A stretch of DNA of 64,000 nt. Origin: Aralia elata (taxonomy: Eukaryota > Streptophyta > Magnoliopsida > Apiales > Araliaceae). The stretch's first letter is position 1. Every line of letters begins with the position of its first letter. The stretch is taken from contig CM068384.1 in NCBI GenBank assembly GCA_034770075.1, positions 101,308,433-101,372,432 of the forward strand, written 5' to 3'. Shown here piece by piece: positions 46,083 through 58,696 of the stretch. The translations under genes and the position numbers were made by a program. The notes beneath the pieces are model-generated. The model saw nothing but the letters and a program-made list of their open reading frames with translations, ran no database searches and was not told the DNA's origin.

Positions 46083-49000
46083 TGTAACGATCGTGGATCG
46101 CGGGTAGCTTGGTAATTCGAGCTGATGAATATTATTGAATAAAATGGATTTTATTAATATTATCATGTGTTAAGCGTTTAAAGGTTATATTACAACCTAG
46201 ATTATGCGTATGCGATGATTATAAGTGTTGTTGCTTCATAGAAGCAAATAAAATGATTTCGGAAAATAACGCTAAAACACTATTCACGTGGTACTATTCA
46301 CGCGAGTGATATTAACGTGGACATTATTCATGCCAAAACGCTTTTTATTGAATAAAATAAATATTTTGATGAAAATTATTATGAAAATAATTTATTTGGT
46401 GTAAATGTGTAACCAAATATATGTGGGATATATGTACATTTATTTGTATAAATGTGGTAAGTTAATTGGTTAGTAAATAGCTAACCCAATTAAATGAGTC
46501 CAATAAGGAATTAAACTAGTGCGCTAATAAATTACTAAATGAATTGCCCAAGTATGTGTTAATTAAATGCCCAAGTTAATTCCAAGCTAAGCCCAAAGTG
46601 AAGCCCAAATTTAATCCAATTTGTGAAATTAAAATTGGTCAAATGGGTGGGAGAAGAAGTAAAAATCAGCAATTAAGGAATAGGAATGGGGCTACGGTTG
46701 GAGCAAGTGGGAACTAACTAGTTACATTGCTTTAGTAAACTATTAAGGAGGAGACGAGCATGTGGGAGCAATTTGCTTTAGCAAATTAAAATAAACTAAG
46801 AAAGGAATAAAAAGAAAAGAAAACAAAAGCAAATGGAGGAATGGAATGGAAGCCTACGGGTAATGAAAATAGGTGGGAAGCTAATGCATTAAAATAAACT
46901 AAGGAATGAATGGGAGAAGTGGAGACTTAATGCTCCAATAAACTAAAGAATGGGGAACAATAAAACTCAAAAGCAAAGTGGGGGAAAATGGGGAGGGAAC
47001 ATACACGGTCACACATGGTCTTGGGAGGGACCAAGATACAACCTCCCATACACAGACAGTTGAATTTGCAAGCATGCCCAACAAATTAAACAATATTTCT
47101 TCAATCTTTTATTTTTCCAAGAAGCTTTGATAACCTAAAAGGTTATTTTCCCCCACTTCACATCCGATCCCCTAGCCATGTTCGATTCATTTCCAAAGTG
47201 AGAAGAGAGCTAAGTAGAGAGAAAGTTAACAGAGAGGAAGAAAGAGTTCGGTCATGGCAAGAAAGAGAGAAGAGGTGAACTAGCAAAACCAAGCTATCAT
47301 CCATCTTTCATTTATCCGTGTTCCCATATTATCATCCAAATGTTCTAAGTATCAAAGAATAAGAGAGAAAGAAAGGTTTGTGAGTTGTGTATTGAGTGAG
47401 GATTCGGAAGTACCAAGGAATAAAAGAAGAGGAGCAAAAGCAAGTCTTGTTCATCATCTAGCTAAGCAAGGAAGAATTCAAGAGTTCAAGCTTTTATTTT
47501 GCTTTGTTGAAAGTTGTTGTTGTGTAATGGGGATCATGATGGATCCGGATGGAATAAGGAGGATATATGATGGTGTTTACATGAGTAAACCTTGTTAATA
47601 TGAACAAAGAATGAAATTACAAACCTATGCATAAAGGATGGAGAAATGGACAATTTATGGACTGTTTTGGACCCATTTTGTGTTATGCTCTAAAACTAAA
47701 AAAATAAGTTCGGGGATGATGTGTGGTACTCTTGTGAGTTACTTACACAACCCAATTGGAACGAGTGAGAAATCTGTTGTAACGTCATGATGGATTTTCT
47801 AGTGAAACATGTAAAAACAACTAGTTAAAACTATTTTGGGGACTGTTTTGGAGGCCTTTGTGGTCATGTCCCAAGTCTGAAAATTAAGTTCCGTAACGAT
47901 GGGTCGTGCTCTTACGAGTTACGAAAATAACCCAATTGGAACGAAGCCACGAACTTTTGAGCCAATTTCGGGGCTAGTTAATGTTTCCAGAAATTTTTTT
48001 GGAGGAGTGTGTTACACTAAATAAAGAATCCATGGCCTCTGGAACAGACCGATTCCGATGTCGGACGAATGAGTTATGACGTTCGGAATTAGATACGTCA
48101 AACTGTCCAAAGCTAGAAAAATATTGACTAACCATACTGTCCAAAAATTTGTGTGGATATTTTCAGTCAGTTAACATGTACCAAAAATTAGGCTCTTTTG
48201 TGTATTGGAAGTACATAATACTAGAAAGCTTCAGTTTAAAAATGGTCTCAATCCGACTTCGAAGGCAAGAGTTATTAGGGGTGTTCAACCGGTAAAAATC
48301 GAGCCGAACCGAACCGAACCGGTACCGAAAAAAGGCAAAACGGCGTACCGGTACCGGTTGGACCGGTTCGGTACCGATTTTTACCGGTTATACCGAATAT
48401 TATTATTTTATTATTATATTTATTATTATTATTTTTATTATTATTTTCTTATTATTATATTATTATTATTATTTTTATTATTAATAATAATTTAAAACAA
48501 TAAAATAATAAGAAACCGGTACAACCGGTATGTACCGAACTCTAAATTGCCGAACCGGTACCGAAATCGGTTGTACCGCTATAACGAACTGGTACCGAAC
48601 CAGTCATTTTTGTACCGAACCGACCGGTTCGAACCGGTCCGAAATACCGAAAAAACCGGTTATACCGAAAATTTTGAACAGCCCTAAGAGTTATGGCCAA
48701 ATAAAATTCTAGGAATGAAAACTTGGAACTGAAAAATATGAAGCTACGCAACTCAGAAAATTACAAAATTTTTACTAGAAATGTGTACTGAAATGAAGAA
48801 GTTTTCGTGTAAATTTTAGAATTTGTGGATAGAAACTCAATTTATTAAAAATGCTACAATTTTGAGCATAAATGGTCTTTTTAAAAATAGTAAATAAAGC
48901 TGAAAAATTAAGAGAAAAATATTTTACACGTAAAATAATGTTAACTAATCATGGCCAGAAGGGATAAAAATAATAAGGTATCTAAGTGTCTTTGATAAAT

Positions 49001-50310
49001 ATGTTGGGGTCAAGAAAGTAGGAAAGAATAATTGAAGATCGATTGAAAAGTTACATAATGTAATTTTTTGACTTTTTGCAATAAAAATGGATGAACAATA
49101 CTAAGGAAGGGTAACATAGTCATCCCTATATTAATATTATAATTTGATAATATATATAGGATATGCAATGAAGAATGATGACCGATGAATGTTAAGCGAT
49201 GAAAGAGGTTAAGCATTGGACATTCGATGAAAGTTTTGGGATAAGCAAAAAAACAGAGAAGTTCTTTCAGTGACTTGTTGAATTATTTGAATATGTCGAT
49301 ATACATGGTTTGATTGCTCAATTATATGTTAATCTTTCACTGTTATGTGAATTACATGTGAGCATTATTAAAGTGTGCGCGTTGTGCAACTATGCAATTA
49401 TATTGTCATGTGTGGAACTTGTGATTCTGTAGATATACTGTATGAAATAATGGAAGCACATAAAAATGCATATCATGAGATGTATGAAGCATATGTAGTC
49501 GCATTGCATAAGATTTATGATACATGTATAAAATGCATAGTATGAGGAACATGATATCATGCATGAATAACATGCAAGTATGTATGTTATGTGAAGCATG
49601 AAATGTGATAACTGTTAGACTTGCTGGGCCGTCGTGCTCAACCTTGCAAAATATAAAATTTGCAGATAAAAGTTGATTTATTAGATGATCATAGCAATGA
49701 AGATCCGAAACGCGACATGATTATAAAAGGTGTATTGCGTCATTGAGTTTAGCTTGTACCAAGTCGATGCTACTTGTTGTAATGTGATTTATTGAGTTGT
49801 ACCAATTTTGATATACTCAATAAATAGATATTTAATAAAAGTATTCATTTGAATACGAGATGTAACTTTACAATTACCTTGTAAAGTAGATTAATATAAT
49901 GACAATGGTGTATAGTGAATATATAGTTGTTGGATTACGCCGCAAAGATTTAGGGAATGATTAAAATCAGAAGTTGAACTTTACGTTCACATATGATATT
50001 TCGTAATGGATCTCTGTATCATATGATTCTTAATATATGTATAAATGCTAAAGGTTGCGAATTCTGGAATGAAAAAAAGATTGAAATAGCTAAGTTTTAA
50101 TATCTATATTGATATTGACTGTTATGTACAACAGTTTGAATAAAGTGGAATTGTGACAAAAGTTTTAAATATGAAAGAAAATCATGAAGTTTAAATTTAT
50201 TCGCATTTTTATTGATTTCAGCATCGATTAATGATGTAAGGTTAAAATGAGAATGTATTGTTAACGACCAAAGTCGGGAGTGGAATTGTCCTAATTTTTA
50301 GGTCGTTACA
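46083..50310 (+). mobile_element. Long gypsy-type (Tekay-like) LTR, probably solo
   Basis: Starts TGTAACGATC and ends GGTCGTTACA, the ends used by the other Tekay-like LTRs here. The 5' part shares ACTATTCACG and ATTCATGCC motifs with the element 1 LTR. A hAT MITE at 48276-48686 is a later insertion, so the LTR itself is about 3.8 kb. No gag, pol, PBS or polypurine tract. The 5-bp flanks do not match (ATTAA and TAAAT), so it may be a recombination product between elements. Small frames inside (47380-47598) are not convincing genes. Confidence 0.7.
48276..48686. mobile_element. hAT-type MITE rich in GAACCGGTACCG
   Basis: A 411-bp element with inverted ends TAGGGGTGTTCAA and TAGGGCTGTTCAA and a perfect 8-bp duplication AGAGTTAT (48268-48275, 48687-48694), the size made by hAT transposases. 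Both arms carry several copies of CCGAACCGGTACCGA-like sequence in opposite orientation around an (ATT)n core, so it can fold. Non-coding; the frames 48205-48495 and 48530-48712 run across it by chance. Confidence 0.95.
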
Positions 50311-50316
50311 TAAATA

Positions 50317-53300
50317 CACTACAAGAAAGAGGCTTAGTTCCGACAGAATTATCTTCGACGGAATTTATTCCCTCGGAATTAGTATAATTTCGACAGAATA
50401 TTTTGTCGGAAATAATTCCCTCGGACATAAAATTAATTCGACGGAATTCCGTCGGAGATATAAGCCATTCCTTGGAGCCAAACTTCCCGCCAACGCTAAT
50501 CCTATTCTCGATGGAATGTGAACTAATTCCGACAGAAAATCCGTCGATATTAGTTAATCTCGAGGGACTTAAGTCCAACGAAAATTCCGTCTAAAATAAC
50601 AAAAACCTTAAAACATATTAGTTCCTAACCGCCGCTGTCATTTTCTTCATCTCTCACCCTCTCTCGTCTGTTTCTCTCTCTCAGCCTCCCAGCCTCTCTC
50701 ATCTGCTAAAATGTTTATTTTCTTCCTTTCTCCTCCTCCTCCTGCTCGTGGTCCTCCTCCTCCTCAGAAGATTTCGTTTGGCCGTGGCAGCGGTGGTGGC
50801 GACACTGTGGTGGCTGAGCTCGTCCTCCACCTTCTCCTCCATTGCCATTAATTTATCTTATCAATAATTTTTAAAGGTTAGTGAGTTTTCATTTACCTAA
50901 TGTAGTCCATGAAATTTTTCTGCTCTAATTTGGAATTCCCCTAGTTAACAATAATTATAATTAATTAAGCCATTAATTTTATGGCCTAAATTTGTAAGAG
51001 GGAACTAGTATCTGATAAACACATTAATTTTATGCCCTAATTTATGTTATTGTCAATATCCTGCCTATATCAAAAATCATTCATATATTATATGTTTCTG
51101 TGATTTAATACGAATTGGGACTGCCTAGCTTATATATGATTTATTTGGTAAATGATCATTTTGGGACTAATATGTGTTTTGGGACCGATCATACATAATG
51201 ATTTTAACTTGACTCATTTTGGGACTAATTGTGTGTTTTGGGACTGATCATACGCATTGAGACTGCCTAGCTTATATATGATTTTGGTAAATGATCATTT
51301 TGAAACTTATATTGTGTTACTTGACTCATTTGGGAATGCATTTGTGTTTTGGGATTGATTTAACTTGAATTTGTGTTCTTACCAATATCCTGCCTATATA
51401 CTGCCTGAGAATTTCGTTTGGTATATTTGTTATTTCTGACAGAATTTTTGTCAGAATTATTCAATTGCAATATATGTGGGCCCTGCTTTATTTTATTTAT
51501 ATATTTTACTTAGTTTGCCAATATTAAAATAAACTAAGTAGAATTTACTTAGTTTTGTACTATTAAATAATAAAAATAATATAATAGAATATAAATAAAA
51601 ATAAATAAATAAATAAAAATAAATTTAATTTAATAACATATAAATAAACAAACAAAATAAATTCAAAAATTTAATTTAATTTAATTTAATTTAATAATAT
51701 AATATCCATTATTATATAACATAAAATAATACAAAATCAAGTAAAGAAAATAAAATATAATAATATAATATAAAATAAAATAAAATAAATTAATTAATTA
51801 ATTTCAATAATATAATATAATATAATATTCTACAAAATAAATTAAAAAATATAATAAAATAAAGTAAAATAAATTATGTAATATAACATAAAATAATACA
51901 AAATAAAGTAAAGAAAATAAAATGAAATAAATAAATAAATGTAACAAATTAATTTAAATAATATAATATAATATACTACAAAATAAATAAATAAAATAAA
52001 ATACGTAAAAATATAGTCTCCGATGCAGCATGGGAGGCTATGTGTATGCACTGGGATGCTGATGACTTTAAGAAAAAGTCCGAGCAGGCAAAAAAGAATC
52101 GTGGCCAGCTCCGATTCATACACAATACTAGCTCACGGTCATTTGAGGAGGTGAAGTCGGTAAGTATCTCAATTTAGTTCTTTAGTTACTCGATTGTCAT
52201 TACTATACTTAATAAATGTTATTTGAATGTATTTATTAGGCCATGTAGGAGAGCTTGGGTCAACCTCTTACCATGCTAGAGTTCTCGAATAGAGCCCACA
52301 CGCCTAAAGAGTTTAGCATGTTTTCGCAACATTAACTATACGGGTAAGACTAATATCAATTAATTTTTAGTAATTATTAATATTAAGTAGTTAATAAAAT
52401 GATTTAATTAACTCACATATACAAATTAAATTATAGGACCAATTTCAGAATCTTTGGGACCAACTTGTAGCTGAGTTGCGGGATGTTAAGGGGGTTTCTG
52501 AGCCATTAGATTCCACTATCCCTCCGCCCGAGATTGAATTATCTCGGGATGAGGAGCTGAGACTATGGGTCGCGTCTTAGGATCCCCCTAGTAGCAGTAC
52601 TAACAGGTATCAAGTGTTAGTCCTGCCGAGGATACCGACATATACACTACCTAGAGGTATTATTATTTCTGATAAGTTAAGAGAAATTAACTGCAAATAA
52701 TATTAGTAACGTTATATTTATTTTTGCAGGCTCTAGCTAGAGCTAGCGTCCTATAGCACCTATTGGACCATCTCACACAGGCGCTAGCTTAGACGATGAG
52801 ATTTTTCAGAAGGTCATGGCGGCGGTGTTAGAGACGCTTCGTACAGATCCGGTTATTCGTCGTCAGGAGTTGCCCAGCTGAGCTCGCCTTCACCAGCTAG
52901 CTCAGGATATTGCAGTAGGGGCCACCGTCAAGATTACGGGTATCTCGCAGGAGCAGTTCGTCGCGATACGCGACGAGGTGCTCCGGTTGGTGGTTACCTT
53001 CCTCTCAAAGGTTTTGGCCCGATAGGGAGTCAGCCCCCACCTACTCAGGTATTATATTTATTTTAAGTTAATTAAACTGCATGCTATTTAATTTTCATAT
53101 TGTCTCTTTAATTCTCTCATACGGACTAATGCGTTACATTTTTAATTGTATCAACAAGGTGGCGATCCTGATATCACTGGTGATGGCGAGCAGGCTGGTG
53201 ATGCAGATCGCGAGCGGGGGGGGGGGGTGATGATGAGGATGAGGATTTTCAGACACCAGAGCAGTTTCGTCGACCCCCGCCCGATGATTCTCCTACTGGT

Positions 53301-54056
53301 AGTGGTAGTACTAAATTAGGTTGATAGTATATAGCATATATCTACTTAGATGTTTTGTAAAACATTGTATAGTTTAATGATTTTCTATAAATACATGTAG
53401 TTTAGTTTGATTATTTGTAAATCAATGTAATTTACTTTAGTTTTGTAAATATTTCGGCGTCATATCATTGTTCTTTGTAATTTATAAGTTATACCATTAT
53501 TATTTAACGTTATATGTTCGAAGAAAAGTATATACATTGTATTATGGGTTGATTATGATATATGTTTTTGTTAGATGTAATTATTGGTATATTATTGTAT
53601 GTTTTGTTGGGATAAAGCAGGTTAGAGGTACAAAAATGAGGTTTAAAAACCTGAAAACTGTAAAAACAAAAAAATCATTTAAAAAAAACATACTATTTTC
53701 GACGGAATAAGGTAAAACCGATGGAATTTCCGTCGGAAATAAGGTGTATAATTTATTTTTAAAAATCACTATTTTCGATGGAAAGTTCCTCATTTCCGAC
53801 AGAAATTTCGTCGGGATTAAGCCTTACCCGAGTTACCAGAACGTTCCACATGTCCACGTTTAGTTTTCGACAGAATAATTCCGTCGAAATAATCCGTCGA
53901 GTATAGATTACTTCTGACGAACAATCCGTCGAACATACGTTCGTCGAACATATGTAGCTCCGACGGAATGTTCGACGGACTTAAGGTCGACGCCATTTAT
54001 TCCGACCGAAGTTCCGACGGAATATTCCGTCAGAATTAGGCATTTTTCTTGTAGTG
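50317..54056 (+). mobile_element. Complete CACTA (En/Spm) element, non-autonomous, 3.7 kb
   Basis: Begins CACTACAAGAAA (50317) and ends TTTCTTGTAGTG (54056) with a perfect 3-bp duplication ATA (50314-50316, 54057-54059). Subterminal regions (50330-50590 and 53700-54045) hold many TTCCGACGGAAT-like repeats in both orientations. Inside is a CT-rich leader-like stretch (50640-50860), a low-complexity AT region (51480-52010) and a decayed gene (52016-53290). No TNPD/transposase catalytic domain was seen, so it depends on another element. It inserted six bases after the gypsy LTR end at 50310. Confidence 0.95.
52016..53040 (+). pseudogene. Decayed Transposase_24-type (plant Ptta/En/Spm) gene
   Basis: The first exon (52016-52159) reads DAAWEAMCMHWDADDFKKKS, then EQAKKNRGQLRFIHNTSSRS and FEEVKS, the conserved W..M...W....F.KKSEQ.KKNR.....H..GS.SF block of the plant En/Spm Transposase_24 family, found in many CACTA elements. 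It ends at a good donor, GTAAGT (52160). The next exon (about 52241-52344) begins after TTATTAG, keeps a degenerate L....FSNRAHTPKEF-like segment and has stops (TAG near 52246, TAA near 52333). A third exon (about 52438-52660; ELSRDEELRLWVAS, then a stop) and a fourth (about 52731-53040) follow. The normal protein is thought to bind element DNA. Stops make this a pseudogene. Confidence 0.75.
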
Positions 54057-54059
54057 ATA

Positions 54060-54232
54060 ACTAAACTCCAAACCTTAATTTTTTGCACAAGGCATCATAG
54101 ATTAGAAAAACTCTAGCCCATCCATAGTCATGACTTCTTGCGCAGCAATTTATATCAATTCTGAACACCCAATCATAATGATATCACACGGTTCCTTTAA
54201 AAATAATTCACATAATTGAAGTTCGATGATCA
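54060..54232. other. Short intergenic stretch after the CACTA element
   Basis: No feature recognised. It would be continuous with 50311-50316 before the CACTA insertion. Confidence 0.5.
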
Positions 54233-54450
54233 TGTTTTTAAGTCCGAATTAATTAGAATTAATCTAGAAGGGGGTTGAATAGATTAATTCACTTTTTAGA
54301 AAATCTTAGCCTTTTTAAAATTTAACTATTAAATCCCTATGTGAGTTTGTAAAAATACTGCTGAATATTTTGCAAGTAAAATAAAAAGATAAGGATACAG
54401 AGATACCAAGCAAGGAACAGAACCATATATTCTGATTCGCTATAAATATC

Positions 54451-54506
<56 letters not shown>

Positions 54507-56169
54507 GTATATGTATATAACCAATCTAGTTCCCAAACTCCTCTTCAGAATTTGGAATTTTTTTCACTAGTATAATTTTACTCCTTAAGTAGGTGGAGAA
54601 ACTTTTTTACAAATCTGGTCTTAGGACTACTCTTTCCTAGTATCTATCAAGAAGCGAAACGCAGATTTCCTTTCCAATGTGCTTGTACTCCTTCGGCTGA
54701 TCTTGGAACTTGATATATTTTTTCTTCCTCACTCACTTAGAAACTCAAACCTTTTATGGTCTTGATCTTGGAATCAGAATCACTCAATTCCTCATACACT
54801 ACTAACTCTACCCTTTATTTTAAAAGTTTGTTTGTATGTTTTAGTTTTTGCTTCTTACATAAGCAGATTAACACAGTTTGAACATAGATATGTCAGTTGT
54901 ATCACTTTACAAGACATATATGATATCAGATCTTGCAAATAAGATATATGACAAATAAACCAATGATCACAATAAATATAGTAGTTTATATGTGTTAGGA
55001 TCAATTTGGTTTAGTGCTTATCACTCTCAAAGAGAGGACTATATGCACATATCGTCATTCATACACAAAGACCAATTTTCCTTGGAAGAATGATAAGGAT
55101 ATAAAAGTCGCCTGCACTAAAGATAGGCGTGGTATCCAATCTCAAGGAATAAATTGCCTTGTATCAGTTTTCTTGAACGGATTATAGTTCACAATTTTTT
55201 AAGATGACAGAGCCCATATTCTTAAATATAAATGGGTACATATCAGAGTTTGAAAATTACTCACTAGTTTCTCACTTTATTTGAAAGGACTATGTATAAA
55301 AACTTGATTAATATATATAAGCAATATTTATATTCAAGTTATTATAGATTTTCAACGTAATAATTATAACTAACTTGAATAAGCACAAATATAATATGAC
55401 TGAATGAAAGTATTAATGTTTTGTGCTACTAGTGTTCAATACGAATGTATAAGCAAATATAATCACAGATATTAAACACTAACTAAGAAGTGTGTAAACA
55501 CAAATATAAATTCAAGTGTGAATAAAAATTTTTGTTTGTGAGCAATAAATATGTGTGTGATCAGTGTATGTATCTGAATCAATGAACTTTTCTTGCACTT
55601 GCTCACTTCCTTAACACTCCACATAGAATCTAGCTTTGAAGATATTACAGAATAGAGAGAATATGGGAGTATATTTGCTTTGGGCTAGATTAAAAAATAA
55701 GGTAATGAATAGTTGGGCTATTTATAGGCAAAGCATGAAAAAATGGATGGCTAAGATTTAATCTTGAAAAGTTTGATCTAATGGCCATCATTTGCTAAAA
55801 TAATTCTTTGTATTTTTGTTCCAAAAAACCCCTTTTGGCTGGATTATGGAGAGAGAAAAGTTGATCTTTTGTATTTTTCATTTTCAAAATTTCTTGCCAA
55901 ATAGCAAACTTCACTTTTCCAAAACATATAACCAGTTGAGGGAGAGAAAAAGCAAGTACAAGGATTTTTGTTTAATTTGTACTTGTTCTTTTTTCTTTTT
56001 ATGCCAACTAGGATATATATATATATATAATATACTTTGATTTCCATCTCTCTTTTGCCAACTCAAAAAATAAAATAAGTACGATTCATATCTCCTTCCT
56101 TTCATTCGGATATTTATAGAAAAAGAAAGACTTTTGTCCTTTCTTTATTTTCAATTTTGCCAACTAGGT

Positions 56170-56216
<47 letters not shown>

Positions 56217-56400
56217 GGCTTCTCTAAAATTTCTAGGGTAATTTAAAATTTGATCCATAATCCAAGGTTCATTTCTAGGCCCAAACAAGAATTGGGCTCA
56301 TTTTCCCTTTTTGAACCAAGGTTCTTTTATGATTTATCCCATAATTTTAATGAAAATAGTTTTTATAAACTACGGCTTTTCAGCCTCTTGCAGGTCCTTT
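54233..56400 (-). mobile_element. Copia-like LTR fragment, minus orientation (right edge uncertain)
   Basis: Near the left edge CTAGAAGGGGGTTGAATAGA (54265-54284) is the complement of the poly-C block at the 3' end of the solo LTR at 17407-20433. A strong TATAAATAG on the minus strand (about 55719-55727) fits an LTR promoter pointing left. The left edge at TGTTTTTAAG (54233) is a guess, and no target duplication or right edge was found. (TA)n tracts lie at about 54455-54519 and 56175-56214. No coding. Confidence 0.4.
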
Positions 56401-56763
56401 AACTCCATTCCCTCCGCCTTAATAATATTTATATTTAGGAAAATAGTTATAAAATATCCTATGATATATTAGTAAGCATAACAGCACATAAAATGTAATG
56501 TAATATGATTCTTATGGAGAAGATTTTAACCTAGGTTTTCTAAATGAATTATTTTAATTTTTCTTTTTAATTTCATCTTTATTTTGTTATTATCAAAATT
56601 TAAATATTTTTAACACATCACAACATGTCTCTATTTTCTATTTTTTTTTTGTACTGACGAATGACGTAGGATGCATGCCGCCAAAGTAATATATCCAAAT
56701 AATGAGGGGGGCTTAAGGACTATTGATATTTTGTATGTGACAAACATCAGTTTCTAGCAATCG
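56401..56763. other. AT-rich intergenic DNA
   Basis: No gene or element recognised. Confidence 0.5.
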
Positions 56764-57204
56764 GTTGCACTTAGAGCTGGCAATATAGTTGAAAAACCAT
56801 ATTACAACCCGAACTGAACTAGATCCATTGGGTTGGATATCTATATTTTATAATCCAGGTTGGGCATAGTTTAGAACTATATTTGGTTGTCCAAATATAG
56901 TTCCAAATCAGTTAACTACTATTTGACCCAAATTTATTAAAATCATCTCTTACTTTATTTTACTCTCCGTAAACTCCTCTCCCCCAAGTCTGAAATAGTT
57001 CGGCGGCATTAGAAAATTGAAGCAGAGATATTACAGGAAAGTTAAGAAAGATTTTGTTTTTTGTAATCTTTGTTTTGGATGATTTCAACTTTTTTTTATC
57101 TTACCTTTTTCTACGACCCAATTGCTTTTAATTTTAAAATTACTGAATTTTACATTGACCATTGTTGGAACAATGAACAGGTTTATAAATTTACATAAGT
57201 ATAT

Positions 57205-57765
57205 ACATATATTTTTTCTCTGTTTCAAAATTAGATATATATTAACTTTTTAGAGTTAATTCGTAAAATCCTAAAATTTAAAATTAATATGAAGTTATTT
57301 AGTTTTAGTACAGATAAATATAACAATTGTAAACTAACTATAATATTATTAATTATTATTTTTGTTATTTTTGAAACTTGAACGAAATTATGTTAATTTT
57401 GAGTTTTAAGATTTTGTAAATTTATTCTGAAAAGTTAAAATATATCTCTAATTTTGGAACGAAAGTAATATCATTTCGTTTCAAAATTAGAGAATGGTAG
57501 TATATACTCCATTCGTTTCAAAATTAGAGAATAGAGATACAATTTGACTTTGGAGGTCAAATGATGACATATTAAATTTTAAAATTGGTATGACTTATAA
57601 AAATTTAAAATAAAATAAATTTTGCGATTAATAGTATTTGTTATATACTATATAATTATAATATTTGTATCAATTAAAATTAAATAAATTCACATCAATT
57701 CGAAGTTTAATATGTCGTCATTTGATCTCAAAAGTTAAATTATATCTCTAGTATATCTTAAATTA
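57205..57765. repeat. Two MITE-like inverted repeats inside the hAT element
   Basis: 57210-57468: TTTCAAAATTAGATATATAT and its inverted partner ATATATCTCTAATTTTGGAA. 57505-57765: TTTCAAAATTAGAGAATAGAG..ATTTGAC.T..GAGGTCAAATGATGACATA and its inverted partner near 57700-57755. These look like Stowaway-type MITEs, but target duplications were not fixed. Confidence 0.5.
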
Positions 57766-57922
57766 AATTGTATTTTATTTTTTAATTTTTAATTGACCGT
57801 GTCATTCACAGGGAGGCAAGGGTTACACTAGTTTTGATTCAATAATAGTTTTGATTCATATTGACTCCAAATAACAAGTAAATTTAGAATTTTACGCCAA
57901 GGCATTAAAATTTAATTAAAAA

Positions 57923-58376
57923 AAAGTAATAGTAATAGTAATAGTAAGAATTTTGATAACACATATTTCTAATATTTGATATTAAAGAGGTTTGTTTCAC
58001 AAAAAAAAGGAAAAAAAAAGTAAGACTAAGAGTAAGAATTTTTGGATAACACGTATTTCTAATATTTGATATTAAAGAGGTTTGTTTCACTAAAAAAAAA
58101 GATAACAATAACAGTAAGAGTAAGAATTTTGGATAACACGTATTTCTAATATTTGATAATCTATTAAAGATGTTTGTTTCACAAAAAAAAAGTAACAGTA
58201 AGAGAATTTTGGATAACATGTATTTCTAATATTTGATATTAAAGAGGCTTGTTTCACAAAAAAAAAAAAAACAGTAAAAGTAAAAATTTTGGATAACACG
58301 CATTTCTAATATTTGATATTAAAGAGGTCTGTTTCAAAAAAAAAAAGAAGTAACAGTAACAGTAACAATAAGAATG
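57923..58376. repeat. Minisatellite of about 80-88 bp, five copies
   Basis: Units start at about 57947, 58034, 58122, 58203 and 58284. Each has AAGAATTTTGGATAACACG, TATTTCTAATATTTGATATT and AAAGAGGTTTGTTTCAC followed by a poly-A of variable length and AGTAA repeats. The third unit has an extra AATCT. The minus-strand frames over it are repeat by-products. Confidence 0.92.
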
Positions 58377-58696
58377 AGTACGAAAATAATTTTTTTTTTT
58401 TTTTGAAACTGGGAGGGAGTATTTAGATTTTATAAGTGTATGAAAATAAATTTAATTATCAAAACATGCATGGTTGCCATTTTGGAGTTTGGACGGTCAG
58501 GAAATTCTTCCAATTCATAGTTCAAATGGATACATAAAAAATGGTTAACTAGTTTCAACCCATAACTATATAGGTTGAAACCATTTTAAACTATATTTTA
58601 AATGGGTTATATGGTTTTAGTTTTCAATTGACCCATAACTATTTTTGTATAACCCAAAATTAACTATAACTACTTTTTGCCAGATCTAGTTGCACT

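Larger units (their letters stand above)
56772..58688. mobile_element. Non-autonomous hAT element (1.9 kb)
   Basis: Inverted ends TAGAGCTGGCAA and TAGATCTGGCAA with a perfect 8-bp duplication GTTGCACT (56764-56771, 58689-58696), diagnostic of hAT. Subterminal regions carry inverted and direct copies of AACCCATAACTAT-like and ATATGGTT-like sequence. The inside is filled with other repeats (57205-57765, 57923-58376) and no transposase. Confidence 0.92.

Noticed and set aside
50258..50594. Frames over the CACTA left end
   Set aside because: They are produced by the TTCCGACGGAA subterminal repeats and cross the element border.
57905..58299. Minus-strand frames with repeated ISNIRNTCYPK
   Set aside because: The apparent protein repeat is the translation of the minisatellite; unit lengths vary and the frame is not kept.
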